From Bordetella sp. H567 (GTDB lineage Bacteria > Pseudomonadota > Gammaproteobacteria > Burkholderiales > Burkholderiaceae_B): 64,000 bases of DNA. The translations under genes and the position numbers were made by a program. Location: NCBI RefSeq assembly GCF_001704295.1, contig NZ_CP012334.1, positions 2,430,084 through 2,494,083 of the forward strand, in the 5' to 3' direction. The notes below the pieces were generated by a model. The model was not told the DNA's origin and ran no database searches. It saw only the letters and a program-made list of their open reading frames with translations. Below are positions 27,740 to 36,275 of the stretch, piece by piece (position 1 is the first letter of the stretch; every line of letters begins with the position of its first letter).

Positions 27740-28432
27740 ATGAGTTTCGCGGTACGGAATATTCAGCGCGCCGATGGCGCAATCATCACGCGGCTGGCGG
27801 CGGCCGGTACGGCTACCGTTCATGAAGCGCAGGGCCGCAGCGGCTTGTTGCAGCCCTATATGCGTCCCGTCTACGCGGGGGCAGCCATCGGCGGCAGCGC
27901 GGTCACGGTGCTGGCCCACCCGGGCGACAACTGGATGCTGCACGCCGCCATCGAGCTTTGCCAGCCCGGCGACGTCATGGTCGTGGCATGCAGCGCGCCC
28001 AATACCGACGGCATGTTCGGCGAATTGCTGGCGACCTCGATGCGCGCGCGCGGGATCGTCGGCCTGGTCATCGATGCCGGCTGCCGCGATGTGCAGGCGT
28101 TGAAGGACATGCAGTTTCCGGTCTGGTCCAAGGCGATTTCCGCCAAGGGCACCATCAAGGCCACGCCGGGATCGGTGAACCTGCCGGTCGTGTGCGCGGG
28201 GGCCATGGTGTCGGCCGGGGATGTCGTGGTGGCCGACGACGACGGCATCGTCATCGTCCCGCGCCGCCGCGCGGCCGAAGTGGCGCAGGCCTGCGAGGCC
28301 CGCCTGCAGAAGGAAGCCCTGAACCGCAAACGCCTGGCCGCGGGGGAACTGGGACTGGATATCTACGGCATGCGCGACAAGCTGCGCGAAGCCGGGCTGG
28401 TGTATGTGGACAGCGAGGCCGATCTGCCTTGA
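27740..28432 (+). CDS. RraA-like / 4-carboxy-4-hydroxy-2-oxoadipate aldolase family protein
   Basis: A 230-residue protein of the RraA/HMG-CHA aldolase family. A conserved stretch with GELLATSMRARGIVGLVIDAG followed by CRD supplies the G-X(n)-R-D metal/pyruvate-binding motif of the class II aldolases LigK/GalC. SAKGTIKATPGSVN and the C-terminal GDVVVADDDGIVIVPR are also typical. LigK/GalC cleave 4-carboxy-4-hydroxy-2-oxoadipate to pyruvate and oxaloacetate in gallate and protocatechuate breakdown. Related proteins have other functions, so the exact reaction is uncertain. GGAGG precedes the ATG at 27740. A clear terminator follows. Confidence 0.85.
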   Translation: MSFAVRNIQRADGAIITRLAAAGTATVHEAQGRSGLLQPYMRPVYAGAAIGGSAVTVLAHPGDNWMLHAAIELCQPGDVMVVACSAPNTDGMFGELLATSMRARGIVGLVIDAGCRDVQALKDMQFPVWSKAISAKGTIKATPGSVNLPVVCAGAMVSAGDVVVADDDGIVIVPRRRAAEVAQACEARLQKEALNRKRLAAGELGLDIYGMRDKLREAGLVYVDSEADLP

Positions 28433-28735
28433 GCAGGACGTGGCCGGTGCTCCCGCGAGGGGACCGGCTCCGATGGATCAACGAACCGGCGCATGCGCCG
28501 GTTTTTTTCGCCCCAACGGCGCAGGGCCGGCGGCGGGTACGCGCTTACGACCGGCGGCGCGAGGCTGGCCGCTGGTACCCCGTGCAGGGCGGCGCGCGCG
28601 TTAACAGGCGCTAAGTACTTTCCCTAGATGCCATCGCACTGATATTCAGTATTATGAGCAAAAAGCTCAGTAGGCTGATTAATTAGTCGACAAATCGGCG
28701 CCACGAAGCGCCGGCACACAAGGGGTAAGCAAGCC
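28433..28735. promoter_or_regulatory. Intergenic region: terminator then AT-rich promoter of the molybdenum hydroxylase operon
   Basis: After the RraA gene and its terminator the sequence turns AT-rich around 28605-28695. Two small palindromes lie close together: ACTGAtatTCAGT (28638-28650) and TGAGCaaaaaGCTCA (28655-28669), followed by TGATTAATTAG. This is the likely promoter and operator region for the operon starting at 28736. No regulator gene adjoins it directly; the LysR at 25507 or an unlinked regulator may act here. No coding frame was seen in the gap. Confidence 0.5.
28484..28508 (+). terminator. Rho-independent terminator after the RraA-like gene
   Basis: A perfect palindrome AACCGGCGCATGCGCCGGTT (28484-28503) runs directly into a T-tract ending at 28508. 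It sits 51 bases after the RraA stop and separates that transcript from the operon starting at 28736. Confidence 0.88.
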
Positions 28736-29716
28736 ATGAAGCTGCGCAAATTGATGCTGGGAGCCGCCACGGCGGCCCTGTGCCTGGGGGGCGGGACGGC
28801 CGCCGTCGCGGAGGACGCCGCGTCCTTTCCCAGCCGGAACTTCGACATCATCGTGACGTTCCCCCCGGGGGGCGGCACCGATATGCTGGCCCGGCTCGTC
28901 GGCAACTACATGGCCGACACGCTGGGCAAAGGCGCGGTCGTCGAGAACCGTCCCGGCGCCAGCGGCAACGTCGGCGCGCGCGTGGTGAAGGAGCGCGCCC
29001 CGGACGGCTATTCCTTGTTGATGGTCAACAGCTCCTTCGCCGTGAACCCCGGCGTGTTCAAGACCTTGCCCTTCGACCCGAAGAAGGATTTCGACGCCAT
29101 CATCAACATCGCCTATGTGCCGTCGGTGCTGGTGGTGCCGCCCAATTCGCCGTACAGGACGCTGGCCGACGTCACGGAGGCCGCGGTGAAGACCAACGAC
29201 GTGTCGTTCGGCTCCTGCGGCAACGGCACGCCCCAGCACCTGGCGGGCGAACTCTTCAAGCTGCAGGCCAAGGTGAACATGGTGCACGTGCCGTACAAGG
29301 GCTGCGGCCCCGCGCTCAACGACGTGGTGGGAGGGCAGATCGGCCTGGCCGTGATCACCGCATCCAGCGCGCTGCCGTTCATCAAGGCGGGCAAGCTGCG
29401 CGCGCTGGCGGTGACTTCCAAGGATCGCTCCAAGCTGATGCCCGACGTGCCCACGGTCGCCGAGCAGGGCTACCCCGGCTATGAACTGACGCAGTGGCAC
29501 GGCCTGCTCGCGCCCGCTGGCACACCCGGCGACATCAAGCAGAAGCTATACGACGGCGTCGCGAAGATCATGCAGCGGCCGGACGTGCAGCAGAAGCTGG
29601 CGGACCTCGGCTACGACACCGCATCCGACGGGCCGGTGGCGTTCCAGAAGATGGTGGCCGGCGATATCGACAAGTTCACCGCGCTGGCGCACAAGATCGG
29701 CCTGTCCGCGGACTAG
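28736..29716 (+). CDS. Bug/TctC-family periplasmic solute receptor
   Basis: A 326-residue receptor, first gene of the operon that carries the molybdenum hydroxylase. The signal peptide is short (MKLRKLMLGAAT to VAED). Motifs: TFPPGGGTDMLA, ENRPGASGN, PDGYSLL, PYKGCGPAL and LMPDVPTVAEQGYPG. Two cysteines in the mature chain (GSCGNG and YKGCG) are unusual for the family and could form a disulfide. It probably imports the substrate that the enzymes downstream transform. Confidence 0.92.
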   Translation: MKLRKLMLGAATAALCLGGGTAAVAEDAASFPSRNFDIIVTFPPGGGTDMLARLVGNYMADTLGKGAVVENRPGASGNVGARVVKERAPDGYSLLMVNSSFAVNPGVFKTLPFDPKKDFDAIINIAYVPSVLVVPPNSPYRTLADVTEAAVKTNDVSFGSCGNGTPQHLAGELFKLQAKVNMVHVPYKGCGPALNDVVGGQIGLAVITASSALPFIKAGKLRALAVTSKDRSKLMPDVPTVAEQGYPGYELTQWHGLLAPAGTPGDIKQKLYDGVAKIMQRPDVQQKLADLGYDTASDGPVAFQKMVAGDIDKFTALAHKIGLSAD

Positions 29717-29782
29717 GGCCCGCCAAGGCCGCAAGGGCGGGCGGTATTTGCAGATAAATGGCGAAAAAACAAGGAGCATTCA

Positions 29783-30778
29783 ATGAGCAACAAGTTGAGA
29801 ATCAGTCTGGCCTGCGGCGCGTACGACCGGACGCAGGCATTGTTCGACGGCCGCGCGCCCATCGAGGGATGCGAGGTCGCCGCGGTGCCCGTCGAGCCTG
29901 AGGAAGCCTTCCACCGCGCGTTTCGCTACCAGGAGTTCGACGTCACCGAGATCTCCATGAGCAGCCACATGATGACCACCGCGCGCGGCGACAATGAATA
30001 CGTCGCGGTGCCGGCCTTCATCTCGCGCGTGTTCCGGCAGTCGGGCATCTACATCCGCACGGACCGCGGCATCAAGACGCCGCAGGACCTGCGCGGCAAG
30101 GTCATCGGCGTGCCGGAATACCAGATCACCGCGAACGTGTGGATCCGCGGCATTCTGGAAGACGAATACGGCGTCAAGCCCAGCGACATCAAGTGGCGTC
30201 GCGGCGGCATCGAGGAGCCGGGCCGCGGCGAACGCGCGCCCATCGAACTCGGCAAGGAAATCGACCTGCGGCAGATTCCGGATGACAAGACCCTGTCCGG
30301 CATGCTGGAGGCGGGCGAGATCGACGGCTACATCGGTGCGCGCGCGCCGTCCTGCTTCCTGCGCGGCGCGCCCCATGTGGGCCGTCTGTTCGGTGACTAC
30401 ATCGAAGCCGAAAAGGACTATTACCGCCGTACGGGCATCTTCCCCATCATGCACATGGTGGGCATCCGCAAATCGCTGGTGGAGGAAAACCCCTGGCTGC
30501 CGGTCAGCGTCTACAAGGCCTTCCTGAAGGCCAAGGCGCTGGCGATGAAGGAGCTGAACGAAATCTGCCACCTGGCCGTCACGCTGCCGTGGATGGTGCA
30601 CCATTACAACGAGGCACGCTCCATCATGGGCGAAGACTACTGGCCCTACGGGCTGGAGGCCAACCGCCACACCATCGAGACCTTCGCCCGCTACCACTAC
30701 GAACAGGGGCTGTCCAAGCGCAAGGTGGCACCGGAAGAGCTGTTCGCCCGATCGGCGCTGGATCTGTCCAAGATCTGA
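29783..30778 (+). CDS. 4,5-dihydroxyphthalate decarboxylase-like protein
   Basis: A 331-residue protein without a signal peptide that matches the Pht5-like family (annotated 4,5-dihydroxyphthalate decarboxylase), which has a periplasmic-binding-like fold. Recognisable parts are LRISLACGAYDRTQAL at the N-terminus, EISMSSHMMTTARGD and YGVKPSDIKWRRGG. In the family it removes a carboxyl group from 4,5-dihydroxyphthalate to give protocatechuate. Many members are uncharacterised and may act on other aromatic acids. It lies 66 bases after the Bug gene and 9 before the hydroxylase genes, so it belongs to the same pathway. Confidence 0.82.
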   Translation: MSNKLRISLACGAYDRTQALFDGRAPIEGCEVAAVPVEPEEAFHRAFRYQEFDVTEISMSSHMMTTARGDNEYVAVPAFISRVFRQSGIYIRTDRGIKTPQDLRGKVIGVPEYQITANVWIRGILEDEYGVKPSDIKWRRGGIEEPGRGERAPIELGKEIDLRQIPDDKTLSGMLEAGEIDGYIGARAPSCFLRGAPHVGRLFGDYIEAEKDYYRRTGIFPIMHMVGIRKSLVEENPWLPVSVYKAFLKAKALAMKELNEICHLAVTLPWMVHHYNEARSIMGEDYWPYGLEANRHTIETFARYHYEQGLSKRKVAPEELFARSALDLSKI

Positions 30779-30787
30779 TCGACGCGG

Positions 30788-31678
30788 ATGAAAGCCCCAG
30801 TCCTTCGTTACCTGGCGCCACGTTCGGTGGACGAGGCGCTCCACATGCTGGGCAACGAGGAAAACGCGCGCATCCTGGCAGGCGGCCAATCGCTGGTCGC
30901 CATGCTGAACATGCGCTTCGCCTTTCCCGACTGCCTGGTCGACATCAACCGCATTCCCGAGCTGGCCTATATCCGCGAGGACGAAGCGGGCGGCGCGATC
31001 GAGATCGGCGCCATGACGCGGCAGCGGGATGTCGAGTTCTCGCCGCTGGTGGCGGCGCGCCTGCCGCTGTGGCGCGAGGCGGTGCTGCATGTCGGGCACC
31101 GGCAGACGCGCAACCGCGGCACCGTGGGCGGCAGCCTGTGCCACCTGGATCCTTCCGCGGAGATCCCGACGGTGGCCATGGCCATGGATGCCACCATCGT
31201 GGCACGCAGCCGGCGCGGTACGCGCGAGATCGCCATCGCCGATTTTCCGGCCGCCTATATGACCCCCGCCGTCGCGTCCGACGAGATGGTGACCGCGGTG
31301 CGCGTACCGATATGGCCGCGCCGCCATGGGCATGCTTTCGTCGAATTCGCGCGGCGGCACGGGGATTTCGCCATCGTTTCCTGCGCGGCGCTCATTTCCT
31401 TGGACGAGCAGGGCCGCATCGCGCGGGCTTCGCTAACCCTGGGCGGCGTGGCCGTCGCGCCGATGCGCATGCGCGATGCCGAGGGCGGCCTGGTGGGCCG
31501 CGCGCCGGACGAGGAAACCCTGGCGCGCGCCGCCGCCCTGTGCGGACGGATCGACGCCACGGCGGATAGCTATGTGCCTGCATGGTACCGGCGCCGCCTG
31601 GCCGCAGTGCTGGCGCGCCGCGCCCTGGGCCAGGCGATCCAGCGGGCCGGCGCGCACGAGGAGCTCGCATCATCATGA
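30788..31678 (+). CDS. Molybdenum hydroxylase FAD-binding subunit (CoxM/CutM type)
   Basis: A 296-residue FAD-binding medium subunit of the xanthine dehydrogenase family. Both FAD motifs are present: AGGQSL near residue 38 and TVGGSLCHLDPSAE near residue 115. The C-terminal domain (about 180-285) is the CO dehydrogenase flavoprotein C-terminal fold. It passes electrons from the 2Fe-2S subunit to an acceptor. Its stop overlaps the start of the small subunit gene (ATGA). Confidence 0.93.
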   Translation: MKAPVLRYLAPRSVDEALHMLGNEENARILAGGQSLVAMLNMRFAFPDCLVDINRIPELAYIREDEAGGAIEIGAMTRQRDVEFSPLVAARLPLWREAVLHVGHRQTRNRGTVGGSLCHLDPSAEIPTVAMAMDATIVARSRRGTREIAIADFPAAYMTPAVASDEMVTAVRVPIWPRRHGHAFVEFARRHGDFAIVSCAALISLDEQGRIARASLTLGGVAVAPMRMRDAEGGLVGRAPDEETLARAAALCGRIDATADSYVPAWYRRRLAAVLARRALGQAIQRAGAHEELASS

Positions 31679-32193
31679 ACCAGGACGATAGGGCAGAGGC
31701 CCGGCCGATACGGCTGGTCGTCAACGGCGAAAGCCGCTGCGGCACGACGGAGCCGCGAGTGCATCTGGCGGACTTCCTGCGTGGGGAATTGAAGCTGACG
31801 GGAACGCACGTGGGTTGCGAGCACGGCGTGTGCGGCGCCTGTACCGTGCTGGTCGACGGCCATTCCGCGCGCGCCTGCCTGATGCTGGCGGTGCAGGCGG
31901 AAGACTGCCGGGTCGAGACCATCGAAGGCCTGGCCGGCAAGGACGGCACGCCGCACGCGCTGCAGGCCGCCTTCCACGAATTGCACGCGCTGCAATGCGG
32001 CTATTGCACGCCAGGCATCCTGATGTCGCTGGTCGAACTGCTGCGCGATCATCCGGATCCGGACGAGGCCGCCGTGCGCGACGTGCTGTCCGGCCATCTG
32101 TGCCGTTGCACGGGTTACCAGAACATCGTCGCCGCGGCCCTGCGGGCGGCGCGGCGGCTGCGCGAAGGACAGGTCGATGGACGTATCGCTTGA
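31675..32193 (+). CDS. Molybdenum hydroxylase 2Fe-2S subunit (CoxS/CutS type)
   Basis: A 172-residue iron-sulfur small subunit. The plant-ferredoxin-type cluster motif is GCEHGVCGACTVLVDG; the second cluster motif is CGYCTPGILMS with CRCTGYQNI. This is the standard two-cluster small subunit that links the molybdenum centre to FAD. The start is inside the medium-subunit stop. The end overlaps the large-subunit start by 17 bases, so the three subunits are translationally linked in the order M-S-L. Confidence 0.95.
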   Translation: MNQDDRAEARPIRLVVNGESRCGTTEPRVHLADFLRGELKLTGTHVGCEHGVCGACTVLVDGHSARACLMLAVQAEDCRVETIEGLAGKDGTPHALQAAFHELHALQCGYCTPGILMSLVELLRDHPDPDEAAVRDVLSGHLCRCTGYQNIVAAALRAARRLREGQVDGRIA

Positions 32194-34639
32194 ACGCAAG
32201 GCACCCGAGGGCGCGCCCGATGCCGGGCAGCGCGCCGCGACGGTGTCCAACCCCGGGATCGGCCAGCCCGCGCGCCGCATCGAGGACCAGGCACTGCTGA
32301 CGGGCACTGCGCGCTTCCTGGACGACATCGCGGTCGATGCGCCGCTGCATGCCTGCTTCGTGCGCAGCCCGCATGCGCATGCGCGCATCCTGTCGATCGA
32401 CGCCGCGGCTGCGCGCGCCATGCCGGGGGTCGCCGCCGTCTATGCCGCGCGGGACCTGTTCGGCGAATTGACGGAATGGCGCATGCCGCTGGGCTTTCCG
32501 CTGGCCAACCTGCCGGCCGACACCACGCCCTTCGTGCTGGCGCCGTCCGAGGTTGCCTTCGTGGGCGAAGCGGTGGCCATCGTCGTCGCCGCCTCGCGCC
32601 ATGTGGCCGAGGACGCCGCGGCGGCAGTGGCGGTGGACTACGACATCCTGCCGGCTGTGGCGGATTGCCGCGATGCGCTGGATCCCGCCGCGCCGCGCGT
32701 GCGCACCGAACTGGCATCCAACGCCTTGCAGGAATACGCCTTGTCATATGGCGACTGCGATGCCGCCTTCGCCGCCGCGCATCGCGTCGTGCAAGAGAAA
32801 TTCCATGTGCATCGCGGTTGTGCGCACCCCATGGAAGGCCGGGGCGTGCTGGCGCGTCCGGATCCGGCGTCCGGCGAGCTGACCGTCTGGTCCTCCACCC
32901 AGATGGCGCACGAGCTGCACTATACGATCGCCTTGATGCTGGGCCACCCGGAAGACCTGCTGCGTGTGGTCACGCCCGAGGTCGGCGGCGGATTCGGCGC
33001 CAAGTTCATGATCTATCCCGAGGAGGTTGCGGTGCCCGCGGCGGCGCGCAAGCTGGGCCGCGCCGTCAAGTGGGTGGAGGACCGCCGGGAGAACTTCGTC
33101 AGCGCGATCCAGGAGCGCGACCAGTACTGGTCGATGGCCGTGGCGGTCGACGAACGCGGCTGCCTGCTGGGGCTGCGCGGACGCATGGTGCACGATCACG
33201 GCGCGTACACGCCACAGGGCACCAACGTGCCGTACAACGCCGCCTCGTCCATGACGGGCCCGTATATCGTGCCGGCCTACCATCTGGATGTAGCGGTGGC
33301 CTATACCAACAAGGTCCCGGTCGCCACGGTGCGCGGGGCGGGCTACCCGCAGGCGGCCTTCGTCATGGAGCGGCTGCTGGACCGCGTGAGCATCGAGCTG
33401 GGCATCGATCGCGCGGAATGCCGGCGGCGCAACCTGATTCCGGCCGAAAAGATTCCGTACACCAAGCCGCTGAAGTCGCGCGCCGGGGTGCCGCTGACCA
33501 TAGACAGCGGCGATTTCCCGGCCTTGCAGGCGCGGGCGCTGCAGGCCATCGACTACGACGGCTTCGAGGCGCGTAGGCAGGCCTCGCGCGACCGCGGGCT
33601 GTGCCGCGGCATCGCCGTCGCCAACAGCGTCAAGCCGACCGGCCGCGGGCCCTTCGAATCGGCGCGCGTGCGCGTGCAGCCCTCGGGCCAGATCACCGTG
33701 TACACCGGCGCCCTGGCCATGGGGCAGGGCATCAAGACCACCCTGGCGCAGATCTGCGCGGGACACCTGGGGGTGGCGCCCGAGGCCGTGCAGGTGATTG
33801 CCGGCGATACCGCGTTCATCGGCTACGGCATGGGCGGCTTCGCCAGCCGTCAGGCCATCATGGCCGGTACCGCGGTGGACCAGGCCGCCGCGCGCCTGCG
33901 GCGCAAGATCCTGGACGCGGCGGCTGTCCTGCTGCACGCCTTGCCGGATGACCTGACGCTGGCCAACGGCGAGGTCGTGCCGCGCTCCGGCGCGGGTTCG
34001 TCCGTCGCGCTGGCGCGGCTTGCCATGCTGTTGAAGGGCGTTCCCGGCTATGCGCTGCCGGTGCCGGGCGATCCCGGCCTGGATGAGACCGTGCATTTCC
34101 ATTGCGACGCGCAGGCGTACGCGGGCGCCTCGCATGCCTGCGAAGTGGAGGTCGACGCGTTGACCGGCGCGGTCGCCATCGTCCGCTACGTCGCGGTGCA
34201 GGATAGCGGACGCATCATCAATCCCATGCTGGCCGAAGGCCAGGTACACGGCGGCGTGGTGCATGGCATCGGCAATGCGCTGTTCGAATGGATGGGGTAC
34301 GACAGCGGCGGGCAGCCCCTGACGACGACGTTCGCGGAATACCTGCTGCCCACCGCGCCCGAGGTGCCGAACGTGGAAGTGATATTCCAGCCGTCGATCA
34401 CGCCGCTGAATCCGCTGGGCGTGAAGGGCGTGGGCGAGTGCGCCACCATTCCGGTGGCCGCCGCGGTCATCGGCGCCGTCGAACACGCGCTGGCCGGCCA
34501 TGGCGTGCGCCTGTCCGAGTTCCCCCTGACACCGGTCCGCCTGCTGGAATGCCTGGACGCGGCAGGCGAGCAGGGCGTGGGCGCGAACGCGCCCGGCCCG
34601 GACCAGCGCGAGCTTCCATCCCCCGTGGACCGCCCCTAG
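32177..34639 (+). CDS. Molybdenum hydroxylase large subunit, molybdopterin-binding (CoxL-like, not CO dehydrogenase)
   Basis: An 820-residue molybdopterin-cytosine-dinucleotide subunit. The N-terminal alpha/beta hammerhead domain starts at about residue 30 (RRIEDQALLTG), and the Mo-binding domain follows (GGGFGAKF). The active-site loop reads VRGAGYPQ, not the AYRCSFR loop of form I CO dehydrogenase, so CO oxidation is unlikely. The catalytic glutamate is in GVKGVGEC near the C-terminus. The family hydroxylates N-heterocycles, aldehydes and aromatic substrates. Together with the Pht5-like and RraA-like proteins it points to catabolism of an aromatic or heteroaromatic acid. Confidence 0.93.
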   Translation: MDVSLERKAPEGAPDAGQRAATVSNPGIGQPARRIEDQALLTGTARFLDDIAVDAPLHACFVRSPHAHARILSIDAAAARAMPGVAAVYAARDLFGELTEWRMPLGFPLANLPADTTPFVLAPSEVAFVGEAVAIVVAASRHVAEDAAAAVAVDYDILPAVADCRDALDPAAPRVRTELASNALQEYALSYGDCDAAFAAAHRVVQEKFHVHRGCAHPMEGRGVLARPDPASGELTVWSSTQMAHELHYTIALMLGHPEDLLRVVTPEVGGGFGAKFMIYPEEVAVPAAARKLGRAVKWVEDRRENFVSAIQERDQYWSMAVAVDERGCLLGLRGRMVHDHGAYTPQGTNVPYNAASSMTGPYIVPAYHLDVAVAYTNKVPVATVRGAGYPQAAFVMERLLDRVSIELGIDRAECRRRNLIPAEKIPYTKPLKSRAGVPLTIDSGDFPALQARALQAIDYDGFEARRQASRDRGLCRGIAVANSVKPTGRGPFESARVRVQPSGQITVYTGALAMGQGIKTTLAQICAGHLGVAPEAVQVIAGDTAFIGYGMGGFASRQAIMAGTAVDQAAARLRRKILDAAAVLLHALPDDLTLANGEVVPRSGAGSSVALARLAMLLKGVPGYALPVPGDPGLDETVHFHCDAQAYAGASHACEVEVDALTGAVAIVRYVAVQDSGRIINPMLAEGQVHGGVVHGIGNALFEWMGYDSGGQPLTTTFAEYLLPTAPEVPNVEVIFQPSITPLNPLGVKGVGECATIPVAAAVIGAVEHALAGHGVRLSEFPLTPVRLLECLDAAGEQGVGANAPGPDQRELPSPVDRP

Positions 34640-34662
34640 TTTCCAACCTTTCAGGAACAGCC

Positions 34663-35538
34663 ATGGAGTTCACCAATACCTTCCACGTGCCGCTGCCGCT
34701 GGAGCAGGCGTGGCCGTTGATGCTGGACGTGCCGCGCATCCTGCCTTGCCTGCCCGGCGCGCGTTTGACGGAAGTCCTGGACGGCAACCGGTACAAGGGC
34801 GCGGTGTCGGTGCGGCTGGGGCCCATCCGGCTGTCGTTCGATGGCCAGGCGGCCCTGGTGCGCAAGGACGACCAGAATCACGTCGCCTGGCTGGAGGGAT
34901 CCGGCATCGACCCCAAGGGGCGCGGCTCGGCGCGCTCGGAATTCAGTTTCGCGCTGGCGCCCGCGCCGGATGGCGGCACCCGGGTGACGGTGACGACGCA
35001 GCTGGCGCTGTCCGGCTCGGTCGCGCAATACGGGCGCGGCAGCGGCATGATCGCCGAGGTGGCATCGCAGATACTGGGGCAGTTTGAAAGGAACCTGGCG
35101 CAGTCTCTGGCGGGCGATGGGAGCGGCGAGGGCTTGCCCGGCGCGCCGGCACAGGCGGTGCCGGGCACGGAGGGCGCCCATATGGGCGATGGGCCGGCAC
35201 ACCGGGGGCCCTATCCGTCGGCGCCGCATTCCACCGCGCCGCAAACCGCCATCCCCACGGGCGGCCAGGGTAGGGCACCGGCCGCATATCCGGCGGCGGC
35301 CGGCGCCTTTTCCGCCCAGGGCGTGGACGTCCAGACTGTCCTGCTACAGGCGCAAGCCGTGCTCGGCCAGGCCCAGGCCATCCTCGCGCTGGCCCAATCG
35401 CGCATGGTGCAGGGCCGGCATGGCGCGGCGGCGCACGCGGCGCCGGCCGGCGAACTCAACATGCTCAGTATCGGGCTGAAGGCGATGTGGGCGCGGCTGC
35501 GCGGTGGCCTTGGCGACCTGTTCGGCCGGCGGCCATAG
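34663..35538 (+). CDS. CoxG-like SRPBCC-domain protein
   Basis: A 291-residue protein. Residues 1-150 are a CoxG-type SRPBCC fold (EFTNTFHVPLPLEQAW, PCLPGARLTE, GRGSGMIAEVASQ). Residues 150-225 are a low-complexity Gly/Pro/Ala linker. The C-terminus ends in an amphipathic segment (GLKAMWARLRGGLGDLF) that could anchor it to the membrane. CoxG proteins dock molybdenum hydroxylases to the membrane and help electron transfer to quinones. It is the last gene of the operon and is followed by a terminator. Confidence 0.88.
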   Translation: MEFTNTFHVPLPLEQAWPLMLDVPRILPCLPGARLTEVLDGNRYKGAVSVRLGPIRLSFDGQAALVRKDDQNHVAWLEGSGIDPKGRGSARSEFSFALAPAPDGGTRVTVTTQLALSGSVAQYGRGSGMIAEVASQILGQFERNLAQSLAGDGSGEGLPGAPAQAVPGTEGAHMGDGPAHRGPYPSAPHSTAPQTAIPTGGQGRAPAAYPAAAGAFSAQGVDVQTVLLQAQAVLGQAQAILALAQSRMVQGRHGAAAHAAPAGELNMLSIGLKAMWARLRGGLGDLFGRRP

Positions 35539-35565
35539 CGGCGCGCACGGCCCGCCGACACGCAC

Positions 35566-35593
35566 GCCACGCTTCCCGCGTGGCTTTTTTTTT
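35566..35593 (+). terminator. Rho-independent terminator of the molybdenum hydroxylase operon
   Basis: A 7-base stem (GCCACGC, 35566-35572, and GCGTGGC, 35578-35584) with loop TTCCC is followed by nine Ts (35585-35593). It lies 27 bases after the CoxG stop, and the next gene has its own promoter region. Confidence 0.9.
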
Positions 35594-35623
35594 GGTCTGA
35601 TGTAGCGGACCGCTCATGCATAA

Positions 35624-35644
35624 GTCTTATATAATATATAAGAC
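35624..35644. promoter_or_regulatory. Perfect 21-bp AT-rich palindrome overlapping a -10 element (probable operator)
   Basis: GTCTTATATA, a central A, then TATATAAGAC form a perfect inverted repeat. A consensus TATAAT (35630-35635) lies inside it, so a protein bound here would block the promoter of the chromate-transporter pair that starts 53 bases downstream. The size and symmetry fit a GntR-type or similar dimeric repressor. No such repressor gene is adjacent, so the regulator is unknown. Confidence 0.75.
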
Positions 35645-35696
35645 GTCCCCGTCGCGGTGGCGCCCGTTTCTTTTCTTCCTACATGGACATGCCGGC

Positions 35697-36275
35697 ATGA
35701 ACTCCGCCTCGGATTCCACAGTACCCGCGCTCGAGCCCTTGGCGGATCCGCCAACGGTGGCGCAGCTTTTCCTGGGCTTTTTCTGGCTGGGAATGACGGC
35801 CTTCGGCGGCGCCTTGCCGCTAGCGCGCCGCATGATGGTGGAAAAGCACCGCTGGATTTCCAGCGAGGAATTCACCACGCTGCTGGGCCTGTGCCAGTTC
35901 CTGCCGGGCGGCAACATCATCAACCTGTCCGTGGCGCTGGGCATGCGTTTTCGCGGGGTGCCGGGCGCCGTGGGCGCGATGCTGGGCTTCGTGCTCATGC
36001 CCACGGTGGTGGTCATCATGCTGGGCGTGGTCTACGAGCACTACCAGGACGACCCGCACGTGCGCCACTTGTTCGCCGGGCTGGCGGCCGCGGCGGCCGG
36101 GCTGCTGATTTCCCTGACGTTGAAGATCGGCGCGCCCTTGCTGAAGAACCGCTGGGGCACGGTCGTCGCGGTACTGTGCTTCATCGCCATCGCGGTGTTG
36201 CGGGTGCCCTTGCTGCCGACCATGCTGGTGCTGACGCCGCTCAGCATCCTGGTCAGCTGGAGGATGCGCCGATGA
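35697..36275 (+). CDS. Chromate transporter family, N-terminal-type half
   Basis: A 192-residue membrane protein made of a single chromate-transporter (CHR) domain. GMTAFGGALPLARRMMVEKHRWISSEEF and the following LCQFLPGGNIINLSVALG carry the conserved FGG and PGG motifs. It is one of the short two-gene CHR systems, in which two half-size proteins of opposite topology form the transporter. Chromate or sulfate efflux is known for some members only. The ATG at 35697 is used because the upstream frame runs through the operator palindrome. Its stop overlaps the next start (ATGA). Confidence 0.9.
   Translation: MNSASDSTVPALEPLADPPTVAQLFLGFFWLGMTAFGGALPLARRMMVEKHRWISSEEFTTLLGLCQFLPGGNIINLSVALGMRFRGVPGAVGAMLGFVLMPTVVVIMLGVVYEHYQDDPHVRHLFAGLAAAAAGLLISLTLKIGAPLLKNRWGTVVAVLCFIAIAVLRVPLLPTMLVLTPLSILVSWRMRR

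Noticed and set aside
32744-34501. 585-residue minus-strand frame opposite the molybdenum hydroxylase large subunit
   Set aside because: Antisense frame with typical GC-bias composition; the plus-strand gene carries all family motifs.
30788-35538. Form I carbon monoxide dehydrogenase operon
   Set aside because: Subunit order and coxG-like gene fit, but the large subunit lacks the AYRCSFR active-site loop, so it was called a general molybdenum hydroxylase.
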